A stretch of 64,000 bases of DNA, taken from assembly GCA_038030265.1 (NCBI GenBank), contig CM075940.1, positions 496,001 to 560,000 on the forward strand. The letters run 5' to 3'. Both the position numbers and the translations under genes were made by a program. Every line of letters begins with the position of its first letter. Positions within the stretch are counted from its first letter, which is position 1. This document shows positions 21,240 to 31,514 of the stretch, one piece after another. Under the pieces are notes generated by a model. That model searched no databases. It was not told the DNA's origin and was given only the letters and a program-made list of their open reading frames with translations. The stretch is from Corythucha ciliata (taxonomy: Eukaryota > Arthropoda > Insecta > Hemiptera > Tingidae).

Positions 21240-21570
21240 ACAGGCTTCGGATTCTGTGTCCTGCCGGGGTCATACGGCGGAACTACGGGTTCAACGTACT
21301 AGCGTAGTTGTTGGCGTAACTATGCGTTCGGCGTACTAACGCAGTCGTTTGTCGAAACTTCGGGTCGGCGTGCTGCCGTGGTCGTATAGCGTGAGCAGTC
21401 GTTTGACAAGGCTTCGGGTCGGCGTACCGGCGTAGTCGCCGGTTGTCCCTTCGAGTTCGGCGTAGTCACAGGTTATCACCTAGTTCGGCGTAATGGCGTC
21501 GTCGCAAGTTGTCGCTTCGAGTTCAGCAGCGTCCTTGGCGTACTAACGTTCTTCAACACTAATCTTTGGC
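21240..21570. repeat. Degenerate GC-rich minisatellite (ggcgtactggcgtagtcg type)
   Basis: Imperfect units combining ttcggcgta(c/a)t, ggcg(t/c)agtcg and ttgtc(g)aacttcgggt repeat at roughly 40-50 bp. Base composition differs sharply from the AT-rich flanks. Confidence 0.55.
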
Positions 21571-22404
21571 GTAATTACTTCGTTTCGGTTCGTGGCGGCG
21601 CCGGCGTGACCGCTCTCGTCAGAATCTAGAACTCAACTCTCTCAACGTCTCGACGTCTTCTCTTCGGTGGGTGGGAGTGGGGATATGAAAAACCTTGTGG
21701 TAGGGAGGGACGGGTTCTTGATGCCTCGCTTGAGTAGTGGAGGGGTGCGAATCCCAACATGCTAGTTCATGAACGAGCGTTCTACAAAATACTTCGGGTA
21801 TTCTTTCAAATGGATGACAAGACATTAATAAAAGCACTAAGTTTATATGTATATTAATAAAAAAGGTTCATTTTTATTTTATTTTCCAACTATCTAGCTA
21901 AAACGGAATGTATAAAATTATTAGACAACGAAAAACTGCAAACTATGGGGGGGGGGGACGTTCATGGGGCTACCCTATCACATACATACACCCTGATCGT
22001 CAATTACGCAAGTCAAATTGAGGCGGAGGTCACAGTGGCAGGAAGCTGGGTCGAAGAGACAAAGTTATGGATCGCTTGATTTTCAATTTCAAGGACGATT
22101 TATGCAGCGAAATAAAAGCGTCGGGGACTAACTGCCGCATGGCGGGTTCTGAAGGGGAAAAGGAAGAGGAAGAGCAAATAACTTTAAAATTGCGCAAGCG
22201 TTCTCGGAAGCGCCGCCGCGCCGTGCTAGGAAAAAACTGAAGCAAAATTTCTTGCGATCCACCAAGAAAGAGGGTGGTCCCTTAGAGGGTCATTTTTAAT
22301 ATTTTGTTATGTTCCAGTGTTGAAGTTCCACCGAGAATTCTCATGCTCCGCCGAAATTTCAAGGGCATCGCTGGGAGTACCCTGAAGTTCCCTGAGAAGG
22401 CACT
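21571..22404. other. No gene assigned; short basic ORF at 22068-22240
   Basis: A plus-strand ATG at 22068 opens 57 codons (MDRLIFNFKDDLCSEIKAS, acidic middle, basic end LKLRKRSRKRRRAVLGKN). It has no recognised domain and may be part of a decayed element, since a Gypsy integrase scrap follows. A G9 tract lies at 21950. Confidence 0.25.
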
Positions 22405-22611
22405 ACTATGCTGGGCCAGTTGCTGGATCCATGCTATCTATTTGTAGTTGTGGACGCGTGCAGCAAATAGCTCGATGTTTTTGTTATAAATTCAACCACT
22501 TCTACCACAATTGGTATTTTCGATCAATTGTTCTCTTCGTATGGCGCGTTCCTGTCACAGAAGTCTCGGATAAAGGCCCACAATTAACGTCGGACGAATT
22601 TAAAAATCGTT
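22405..22611 (+). pseudogene. Gypsy integrase core fragment
   Basis: Across two frames one reads YLFVVVDACSK (then a stop where W is expected) and PVTEVSDKGPQLTSDEFKN. These match the first and second catalytic-aspartate regions of Ty3/Gypsy integrases of the K02A2.6-like type (VDA.SKW and VSDNGPQ..S.EF). N appears as K in the second motif. The fragment is cut exactly at the tRNA-repeat copy E. Confidence 0.7.
22601..22611. repeat. Target-site duplication TAAAAATCGTT (left) of copy E
   Basis: The 11 bp TAAAAATCGTT lie immediately before copy E and recur at 23026-23036 immediately after it. A length of about 11 bp fits LINE-type target-primed insertion better than a hAT (8 bp) or mariner (TA) event. 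Confidence 0.75.
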
Positions 22612-23025
22612 AGATGGATATTAATAAATAAATCTGTCGCCGGTATTTTAATTAATAAATTAATTTGTCTGATATTATCCGGACGACGATGGAAGGGCAT
22701 AGCCCAACACGATTCGAGTTTCGAGAAAAAATGGCTCCCCGGCGGGATTTGAACCCGCAACCTCTGGATTACCAGTCCAGTTTGCTGGATGTCCAGCACA
22801 GTTTCGAGAAACAATGGACCTGGGTGGGGTTCGGCTTAGCTTATCCCTCGGAGTACGACTCCCATAGGCGTCTCCGTGGCGCAAATGGCAGCGTGCTGGA
22901 CTGGTAATCCAGAGGTTGCGGGTTCAAATCCCGCCGGGGAGCCATTTTTTCTCGAAACTCGAATCGTGTTGGGCTATGCCCTTCCATCGTCGTCCGGATA
23001 ATATCAGACCAATTAATTTATTAAT
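22612..23025 (+). repeat. tRNA-containing repeat, copy E (longest, bracketed by 11-bp duplication)
   Basis: Left part: AT-rich block, left arm and a partial tRNA core on the minus strand up to the anticodon stem (~22735-22780). A short junction follows (tttgctggatgtccagcaca), then a complete core in the plus orientation and the right arm ending in ataatatcagaccaattaat. The two AT-rich ends are inverted copies of each other. This is effectively a partial head-to-head dimer, and the only copy with a clear target duplication. Confidence 0.8.
22870..22942 (+). tRNA. tRNA-like sequence in copy E
   Basis: GTCTCCGTGGCGCAAATGG start, anticodon loop CTGGTAA (triplet GGT), T arm with box B GGTTCAAATCC, and CCA directly after the acceptor strand in genomic DNA. 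Encoded CCA is expected of a reverse-transcribed tRNA, not of a eukaryotic tRNA gene. Confidence 0.5.
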
Positions 23026-23036
23026 TAAAAATCGTT

Positions 23037-24376
23037 CTTAAAATCGTCCGGAGTAAGTTGCGAATTGCATCGTGCATCCTTCTGCGCTAGGGCCTTTTTC
23101 ACAGGCTCTATGCACGCGTACGTAATCCCATCTCGTGGATGGAGCTTTTATGTCACCACAGCAAGGAATGGCGTTTAGAATGTGTCCGTGTGAACGTGTC
23201 CAGCGGTGGTCGAAAACTGCCGTATTTACATTTTGTGTAAAGGCAAAAAAATAAATAAATAAAACTAATTAGGTGATGATTAACCACTAAAAATTTACAA
23301 TTTAACCAAAAATAGAAAGAAAAATAAGGGATTACCAATATTAATAGCAAGTAGGACAAATTGTATCTTTAATAAACTTAGGGCCATACATACGCCTGAT
23401 TAATTCATTAATTTTTCGAATTTTAACTTCTTTACTATAAGAAGAGAGGGATCGGGTGAACTTGATCAAAAACATTGTTGTACACAATTTTGACCATGTA
23501 GTCTGGGGACAATCTAGTTCGAGTGAATCTATACAGGGTGTCCAATAACGAGATGCTCAGAGAAAAACTTGAGTTTGAGGACATCATTTGGGACCAAAAT
23601 GCATATGTGACATTTTTAAAAATTCCTTTTAGTTTTCTCAGAATCGTCCATTTTACGTTATTTTGGCTTGTTGCTTCTTTTTTTCGAAATGTGCATGTTG
23701 CAAGCCTCGTAATTCTTGCAAACCCAAAACTAAGGAGCTCGTTGGAAAGAGCACAAAATTTGCTTACAGAATAGTTCACTTAAATCATGATTAAACTACA
23801 TTTATTTGGAATGACAGAACTCAAACGGAAACAAACTTCCATTTCTCAAAAATTTGGAAATTTCCGGACGTGATTTTCTGAACTTTCTTAAATTGTCGAC
23901 TATTATTTTTACCGCTGGAAAAACTTCCTAATTTAGTGAGCTTTCGAATGATCTATTCACTTTCTGATATTCGTCAATTTCGGTAGGAGTAATTTGGCAT
24001 AATGTCTGAAAAACCTCAGGCGAAACGTGCAAAATGAGTTACATGAGACATATTTTTTTCGGTGTCTTTTCAATGAAATTGGTTTTCAACAGGAACAACG
24101 ATCTGAAAACGACTATGTATGTTTATGTAGAACCGGTGACCAAAGAGGAGAGTGCCTCTAGGCAAGAAAGTGGTCCTAAAAATTGCACCGGAACTAACAT
24201 GACATTTTTCTCTGCTACACTCTCATCTTTAGTCACCGCTCCTACAAACATACCGTAAGGAAATAAAGATAATTTATGCTATCCAAGCTTTCTCGAGTCA
24301 GTAATGAAGAGGAGGGGCAAGACGTAAGATTAATGAAATATGTAATTAGGCATGCATTAACCAGTAATGTTATGCA
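23037..24376. other. No gene seen
   Basis: AT-rich. 23435-23779 is open on both strands without a recognisable domain. It contains a tacagggtgtccaataa phrase like those starting some arthropod repeats, but no boundary could be set. Confidence 0.3.
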
Positions 24377-24910
24377 TTAACCAGTAAAATGCAGTAACCA
24401 CCCTGCGGGTTTACCGGAACTTGTAGTTTCTCTGCAACGTCCTTTATATATAATTTGAATACAGCTCTCGTTCGCCGATTCAGGCACCCCGTGGATCTCT
24501 ATCACTTTTCCCTGTTGCTTCAAGTAATCAACTTCGAACTGCAGAACTTCCACCTTTTCCTTGAGCACCTTGTTTTCGATTCCATTGAATCCTTCTCTTA
24601 GTACTTTCACTTCATCCCCAAATTTGTCACTCATGAAGCTGACCGATATTGTAATTCTTCAATTAGACTTTCGAACGAAATAACTTTATCCACCTTTACT
24701 TTTATTTCATTACAGGTCCTAGAGTCGTCTCCTTTTTTTGCTTGACCGTCCAACTTACAGTTCGAACACTCCCACTTATTTTTATTCTCCATGGTTTCTT
24801 TAATTAGACTCAGTAACTCCCACGCACCAATAATGCATTATACCGCGACATGGGCCGGAGCATCACACAACACCAATGATTCATTACACACCACACACGT
24901 GAAACTCATT
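24377..24910 (-). pseudogene. Non-LTR retrotransposon ORF1 fragment
   Basis: On the minus strand from about 24909 one reads MSFTCVVCNESLVLCDAPAHV, a stop, then ENKNKWECSNCKLDGQ, a further stop, and VLQFEVDYLKQQGKVIEIHG with VPES. The paired Cys motifs (CVVC...WECSNC) resemble the PHD-like finger of CR1/Jockey-type ORF1, and a coiled coil followed by IEIHGVPES is typical of LINE ORF1. Several stops and a frame change show decay. It covers only the front of a LINE; the ORF2 part is absent. Confidence 0.6.
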
Positions 24911-25196
24911 TTATACGTCCGTACTCCTCGAACGACAACTGACAAGTGACAACTGAAGTTTAAAAACTACTGAGGAAGTTTAAAAACGTTGTTTCCCTTA
25001 TCGTGTACCCCCCTGGTGTCCCACACCTGGTAATAATTATTATTTAAAGTTAAGTAAGCTCATTACGGGTCACTATTGTTAAGTTGGCACGAAAACTCTA
25101 CATAAAAAGTAAATGCTTCACCGGGCTGCAGAGCTATGAACCCACAGCTTCACAAATTCGTGCAAGGCACTGATTACCTATTTTTATTTTGCAGCT

Positions 25197-25633
25197 CATG
25201 AGTGTCAAGCGACCTGTAAAAAAAGTGAAATTGAACCCAGAAGATGCACCGAATGCAGTCCTGTCAGGGAGTCCTGACGCCGCTACGGTGGAGGATCTCG
25301 TCGCAGGTTTTTGAAGTACAGAGGGGTGAAATTACAGTCAAAATCGAAAGAGTACTTGGTTAGCACGGCGAAAAATGTTCTCGAATCTAATTTACCGGTT
25401 GATATGACCGGTCGACGGTGGAAGGGGGCTCCAAGAAAAGGTATCGCGCTTGAGAAAGGGGATCTTAACGCAGCTGCATCATCGTCCTCCACAGATTTCG
25501 ATGTGTTCCCTATTACGAGTTCGGGAAAATTTCCCTCCATCCCGATTCCGGCTAAATTTGCGGACCGCATTGTGGCTGACCACATGAAATGCGAGGTTCT
25601 CATGGAAAATCAGGGGATGATACAAGTTCGGGT
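25197..25633 (+). pseudogene. Exon-like ORF of unknown function with one frameshift
   Basis: Follows a T-rich tract and a tttgcag acceptor-like site; ATG at 25200 (MSVKRPVKKVKLNPEDAPN). The frame breaks at a T run near 25308 and resumes as KYRGVKLQSKSKEYLVSTAK, ending at QVR before a gtaagt donor at 25634. A single missing T would restore the frame. The basic start followed by a soluble mixed domain is not a known transposon protein. It could be a host exon, a decayed element or an endogenised viral gene; I cannot choose. Confidence 0.4.
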
Positions 25634-25982
25634 AAGTGAACAAATTTTCTGTCCTCACGTACTACCAATCTAAACTGAACCATTCGTATGCCCTGTCCGT
25701 AATCTCTTTGCTAGTAACACTGTAGAGTGTATGGAACCAAACTATTCCTCAGAAAAATAAAGCATTTTGATAGGCTGCATAGACTCAACAGCCGCATAAC
25801 AAATGGTTTGTGAACGGGGCAACACGGGATTTTTACCAGTGGTCAGTGAGATCGAGTGAAACCAATCCATGACCAGTGACAGATTTTTATTTAATTTAAA
25901 ACCTCCTTTAAGCGCCTAGAAACAAATTACTCTAAAGCCTTGATCACACTGGTCGAGCAACAGTCGAGTTTAGTAACTTAGA
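25634..25982. other. No gene seen
   Basis: AT-rich sequence after the possible splice donor, with no ORF or repeat recognised. Confidence 0.3.
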
Positions 25983-26400
25983 ACTTTTTTTTTCTTAATA
26001 GACCTTTATTAATCAAAAAAATTTACAAAAAAATATACAAAGAAAAAGTAACTGGCCCGTTCCTTCAAAGCCTATATACTAGGCTTGTGTGAAGGAATGG
26101 AATTGTCATCCAAATGAACTCAGACTAGAAAAAACAAAACAAAAGGACCGAACAACAAAAAGTTTTCTCTTTTTAGGAACTTAGGGCAAGAAGAAGAGTA
26201 TATATGTACATGGTTCTTAAATCTTGACAAAGATGAAAATTCATTTAAACTCAGCTTATTAGTGTAAAAAAATTTTGAAGCAACATAAAAAGCAGATCTT
26301 TTGAGCGTTTCTGCTCTGCATTTAGGAAACCCAACATTAGTTTGACTTTTATTTCGAGTTATTCGTGTGACCACGACAGTGAATCAGAAGAAGTCGATTC
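25983..26400 (-). pseudogene. 3' end of a LINE (RT C-terminal tail plus poly(A))
   Basis: Minus-strand frame at 26374-26120 reads TRITRNKSQTNVGFP, ETLKRSAFYVASKF and LNEFSSLSRFKNHV, the pattern that ends ORF2 of Jockey/CR1/I-type LINEs (R...N...P....E..K.S....G...W..LP.....s.l..FK). Downstream on the same strand lie a short 3' UTR, ATTAATAAAGGTC and an A-rich tail at about 25990-25984. A 5'-truncated LINE insertion on the minus strand fits. The upstream RT domain is missing. Confidence 0.6.
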
Positions 26401-27060
26401 AACTGTTTCTTGCACTGTCGTTTACTTCTTCTAGTCCACGTGAATTACGACAAATATATGCATACCATCCCAATGGGAAAATCCCCTTTGTTTGCTTCTA
26501 ACATAGTAGTTCTTGAAGCAAAAATAAGTCCATCTGGGGTGCTATATATGGGGACCTTTTCCAAGGTCTCATAACTTTTGGACACCAGTCCAAAGTGGTC
26601 CTCTGCTGATAGTTTGTGAAGAGCCACTATTTAGGTATACACATTCTGCTAAAATAATAAAATACATTTGAGTAATTTGTCCGCAAACTGATCATATAGC
26701 TGAGGATGCCAAATTATGAGACGCAGATTCAAAAATTGAATGCCGTATTAGAAACTCTCTTTTCTTGAGGGAGGGATTATTTTTGAATTAAAATAACCTC
26801 GAACTTTAACACTAATTACATTATAATTGTTTATAAATAATTTGGGCCCCTCTATTGAAAATTTCAAATTGGGGTCACTGTGACCCCACGCGACAACGAT
26901 TGATACAAGTACGCGAGTGCCCAAGGGTTAGGGACAACGGAATTTACAGAGGACCGAAAAATTACTCAATAAGGCCTTACCGAAGCCCATGCGCTTAGGG
27001 GTGCGCTGGCAGCTAACTTAGGGCACATTGACTCAGCTACTATGCTAAATCACATCGCAG
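26401..27060. other. No gene seen
   Basis: AT-rich with a GC-richer end. No domain recognised. Confidence 0.3.
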
Positions 27061-27235
27061 AGCGTAGGCGGCCGAAATAAGAGGAAGAAGTGGATTCTAG
27101 CCATGCGAGATTCCATCGGCCGTTTCACGTTCCTCAACTCCGTGCTGCATGCGATCCTCCAAGAGGACGACCCAATAAGGGCCAACACTATAAAGTCAGT
27201 AGGAGATGACTGCCGGTTCCAGACAAAATTCAAGG
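27061..27235 (+). other. Possible exon, unidentified
   Basis: Between a cgcag acceptor-like site at 27060 and an AAGG|GTAGTA donor-like site at 27235/27236 the plus strand reads RNKRKKWILAMRDSIGRFTF, then LNSVLHAILQEDDPIRANTI and DDCRFQTKFK without a stop. Composition is protein-like, but I recognise no family. Minus-strand overlap is also open, so this remains weak. Confidence 0.25.
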
Positions 27236-27340
27236 GTAGTAACTACCGCCTGTGGTCATGACATCCGTCTCCCAATTGACGAATGAAGCTGGTCTATTTC
27301 TGTTTTCAGAAAAGCGAAATTTCATTGTAGTGATCACCGA

Positions 27341-27757
27341 ATGGACGACTGCGACACCGAGGGGGGTGCGCGTCGCCGGCGCGCTCGGCCGACGGTAAAC
27401 CTGCCGGCAAAGAAAAAGTCGAATGACTCGTGTCAGAACAAGGTGTGTTGTTGTAATAAGGCGGCGAAAAAACCAGAAAAAAGAAACCGAGCCGGACAAC
27501 AGTGGCACCGAGGGACCTGCGCGTCGCCGGCAAGCTCGGCCGACGCGACGGCAAAGAAAAAGCCGAATGATTCGTGTCAGAACAAGGTATGCAGTTGTGA
27601 TAAGGCGGCGAAACGAACCAGAAAGAAGGAAACCGAGACAAGCGAAGGGCCACTGCCATTTCTGTCAATGTGCCCTCAAACAGACGAGATATTCTTTCTC
27701 AAAACGACCTGGTTTTTGTCAAAGACTGCAATAAGCGGGGGGAGAGGGGCCCTGTGA
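27341..27757 (+). other. Lys/Cys-rich ORF containing a ~150-bp tandem duplication
   Basis: A 138-codon frame from the ATG at 27341. Two similar blocks (from ~27366 and ~27518) each encode ARRRxARP / SPASSADA followed by AKKKxNDSCQNKVCxC and NKAAKK / DKAAKR. The duplication makes another frame open too. Whether it is expressed is unknown; Lys/Cys-rich repeats of this kind can occur in LINE ORF1 tails or be chance in GC-rich repeats. Confidence 0.3.
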
Positions 27758-29280
27758 CAATGAGTCTTATATGAAGTTCCACAAGTTACAGCCTGATTGA
27801 CCAAAGAGCATGCCATTCACGGAAATCAATGAATTTTCAAGAGATTTTACATACCCACACTGCACAGAGATCAAGGAGAATTGAATAAGGACAACATTGA
27901 TCTTAAGAACAGAATAAATGAACTTGAAAGTGTCATGGAAGATCTATAAGTAGCATTTTCTCACTTTACTGATGAAAAGATGGGGAAATCTTAGGAAAGT
28001 GATGTTAGGGGGTTATACGACTCGTTGATTCTGTCATTATGTGGAAAAGAAAAACGCTGCGAATTATCGAACAATGCCTTATTATTTCGACTGTGGGTTT
28101 ATTATTCATCGATGTAGTCAAATCCGGCTTGAAATTACATGAAAATCGACACCCCACACCCCTATGATCCCAAATCCTTTGAAAATCCCCATTTTGGACC
28201 CGCTTTTGGCCCATAAAACCCCAGGGAGTTATATGATCAAACTGATCAGATGTTAGGACCAACTAGACCCCAAATGGAGTCTATGTGCGAAAGAACGAGT
28301 TTTTTCGAGCAATCCTAGGGCAAGATATGGCCCGGACGGACATTTTTTTTTATTGCAGATTTGGATTCTACGCACTTTGAAACTTAAAACTACAAATTTT
28401 GAGGGGGGGTCAAAAAAATTTTTTTTCGATACGATTACAAAGACTTATTATTGAGAAATAATAAGCCAAAATACTATATCTTTTGTACTCGACTGTATGA
28501 AACTATGAAAGCCTTATTATTTCTTTGATATGTTCTATATTCTTTCTTATCATGTAAATGGACAAAAATGATTTCAGTGGTTTTCTCATCCACGGCGATC
28601 GGTGGCCAGACGTCACCGGAGGGATTTTTTATGAACGAATCTTTCCACCCAGGAGCAATTCCCCCTGTTTTAAAAACAAACCGTTGAAAAGGGAAATTCG
28701 TCCGTCGGGGGTACATCATTGTTGTAAAGAACTCGCCGACAAATTCAATCAAGCATTGTGAAGGACTGGGCAAACGTGCCCAGTATGAATCTTCGTATGA
28801 ATCTGATATATATTTTAATTAATCATAAAATCTAAGCGCGCATAATCGGGATAGTGCCGGAGTGGGGTGCTCTCAAAAGAACTAAGCTTGCTTTTATAAT
28901 GTAAGGCTTCTCAGTCTGTTCTGAATTATGAGTTATTTCACTTACGTTATGTTCCGTGAATAAATTGCTTTTACAATTATATTCGATACTTACATCCATC
29001 CTACACTCCCAATAATTAAATACATAACAGAATCCCTCCTCGCTCCACCTGTTGTTACATTCCCTGAAGGGACGCAACAATGAAGAGAAGTAAGACATCG
29101 GATTTTCTAGCGCGCCATGGTTCGTTTAAGATGATTCCTATTGAGTTTTCCCTGTTATTTTCAACAACGAAACTCCTCCCTTATTCGATAGTTGATCATA
29201 GTGAGATTGCATATAATCCAGAACATCGTTGATGGCTCGCTCGTAGCGGCGATCACGAATTTTTGATATTCACGAAGCAA
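27758..29280. other. No gene seen
   Basis: AT-rich. 28474-28773 is open on the minus strand for 99 codons, and 28558-28761 on the plus strand, with no recognised motif on either. Confidence 0.3.
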
Positions 29281-29450
29281 AAGCAGCGATTTAGCTCAGG
29301 AATACCTGGTCCGACATTGTCCCTCACTTAATTGGCAAGGCCACGCTGAAGTAATAATGACTACATTTCGTCTACATATTCCTAAATCATTGGAACGAAC
29401 GGCACATTTACCTTCTGATTATCTGGATTATTGGCTATCTCACTAACAAC
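29281..29450. repeat. Dispersed repeat, copy shared with 44.2 kb
   Basis: gcagcgatttagctcagg, ggtccgaca(t/c)tgtccctcac, taatgactacatttcg and gaacggcacatttacc occur here and in the same order at 44222-44400. The two copies are clearly related but diverged. Confidence 0.6.
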
Positions 29451-29843
29451 CAGAAAAGATCAGCCTACAAGAGGGAATATTTTGAAAGAAACCGACACCC
29501 CAGAATTAGCCAGACCACACAAATGATCCTTGCGACGTTCAAAACAGAACGGTGAATTTTTGCATGATTTCAGTTTAGCGTATCCATAAGCTTGCTGTCT
29601 GGTTGATCGGGGCAACACAGAAGACATCACCATCGCCACGGACAAGCCGCACCGATGTAACTGCCATTACGAAGCCATTCCAGCGAATTGCAAATTTACG
29701 GCACTGAAATTTAATTATGACCAGCCATTTCATGAAGTGCCAAATTACGGCATGTCACCACGACAGATATAATTAATCTACCACGGAGAGACAGCCTCTT
29801 CTTGATCGTGGTTTACTGAATTACCTATCTACCGTATTGAGTA
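29381..29843 (+). repeat. Large inverted repeat, left arm (463 bp)
   Basis: Starts cctaaatcattggaacg and ends ctaccgtattgagta. The reverse complement is at 31052-31514 with identical length and only a few mismatches seen. Each arm contains the same 61-codon ORF (start PRSTRQQAYGYAKLK region), in opposite orientation. No flanking target duplication is visible. Confidence 0.88.
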
Positions 29844-29917
29844 GTATAACTTCTACGACATCTCCCGAGGTGTCCTATCCTACTAGAAGCTGCATACCTA
29901 ACTAAGATAACTGCAAT

Positions 29918-30174
29918 GGGGTAAATGAAAACGTTGGTACAAACCCACTATTATTTTTTTTTTATTTCGGCTTACGTCATTCTTAACGCCAATGCGAGCC
30001 TTGTATTGAGCACTTCCTCCACAATGTGACTCCAGTCACAGCAGTCGCTGTCTGGAGGAACGAGGAAGTGCTCATTACAAGGCTCGCATTGGCATTGAGA
30101 ACGCCGTAAGCCGAAAGCGCTCTGCCGAATTGAAAAAATGAGTAGTGGGTTTGGATCAACGTTTTTATTTACCT
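29918..30174. repeat. Foldback hairpin element (257 bp)
   Basis: The left end ggggtaaatgaaaacgttgg is complementary to the right end aacgtttttatttacctc. The inner arms cggcttacg...gagcacttcctc and gaggaagtgctc...cgtaagccg are ~52 bp each with a ~40-bp loop. Arms total roughly 105-110 bp, with a poorly matched patch between outer and inner arms. No coding capacity, so MITE-like. Confidence 0.8.
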
Positions 30175-31051
30175 CATCAGAAATCAAGACGACACCCACC
30201 ACAACCGCTAAGTAGATACTCGACCGTACAATTCTAACCCTCAAACAATTATTATCAGATTCGTAGATATGAATCAAACCAGACCAAATATACCCAGGGT
30301 TAAAAGCTCCTTTGCGGCTACTGAGCGCAGATCATATGAAATCGATTCCTCGTCACAGTGCGTCAGGAGTTGCAGTTCTCATAAAATGCGGAAGGAGAAT
30401 GCCTGCAGTTATTCGCCCGATTGGATGTAACAAGAGAACGTTGGATAGGACCCATACCTTCACAAGAACGATAACTTCTCCAAAATACAACATCAAGCCC
30501 ATTACGGACGGCCTGTCCCCTAGGACGCCCTGATTTGGATTCCACTTACACTTCAACGAGATCGCAGGAAGGAAGGCTTGCTAATCAACCGTTCAACGTG
30601 GTGTGTAGGCCTGAGGGTGTTTAGGGAAGACTGATGAGGTCTCCACTGAGCTCATTACGAAGAAACAACATTACCGGGGGGTCCAAAAATATCCTTGGAA
30701 GACCAGAAGATGCGCTGGGACATCCGGGAAGCCCGGGAGGGTCTTTCAATTTATTCAAGAATAGAAGAAGTCCATTGTTTTAGCAATGTCTAGTTCATCA
30801 ATGAGCCCAGTACTTCCGGTGAAACGTATGGGTCGTCGCACCTAAAACGGGCTCGTTCAGCGCTCCGAGAAGTCCAGTTTCAAGGACGAGAACTTATATT
30901 TCTCAAGAAGACATGTCTCGTGACATGAACGAGCTCACAGGTACTGTGGAATCCTGATGACGCGTTCATCAGGTAGGCAAACATTGGAAATGTTACTGTG
31001 TCGGTAAGACCAGCACATTGTTCATAACGAATAATAATAACGTACCGGAGA
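30175..31051. other. Spacer of the large inverted repeat; no gene seen
   Basis: Mixed composition. A 73-codon ORF at 30312-30533 has no recognised motif. Confidence 0.3.
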
Positions 31052-31514
31052 TACTCAATACGGTAGATAGGTAATTCAGTAAACCACGATCAAGAAGAGG
31101 CTGTCTCTCCGTGGTAGATTAATTATATCTGTCGTGGTGACATGCCGTAATTTGGCACTTCATGAAATGGCTGGTCATAATTAAATTTCAGTGCCGTAAA
31201 TTTGCAATTCGCTGGAATGGCTTCGTAATGGCAGTTACATCGGTGCGGCTTGTCCGTGGCGATGGTGATGTCTTCTGTGTTGCCCCGATCAACCAGACAG
31301 CAAGCTTATGGATATGCTAAACTGAAATCATGCAAAAATTCACCGTTCTGTTTTGAACGTCGCAAGGATCATTTGTGTGGTCTGGCTAATTCTGGGGTGT
31401 CGGTTTCTTTCAAAATATTCCCTCTTGTAGGCTGATCTTTTCTGGTTGTTAGTGAGATAGCAAATAATCCAGATAATCAGAAGGTAAATGTGCCGTTCGT
31501 TCCAATGATTTAGG
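31052..31514 (-). repeat. Large inverted repeat, right arm (463 bp)
   Basis: Reverse complement of 29381-29843. Differences seen include one G/T near the outer end and one G/A in the shared ORF region, so the duplication is young or the locus is an assembly fold. Confidence 0.88.

Noticed and set aside
13176..22942. Five tRNA genes
   Set aside because: They are embedded in a dispersed repeat with conserved flanks, have an unusual GGT triplet, one lacks T33, and CCA is encoded. They are reported as tRNA-like parts of a repeat, not as functional tRNA genes.
27230..27668. Minus-strand ORFs overlapping the duplicated block
   Set aside because: They are open because of the same repeated GC-rich sequence; Ser/Pro/Arg-rich with no motif.
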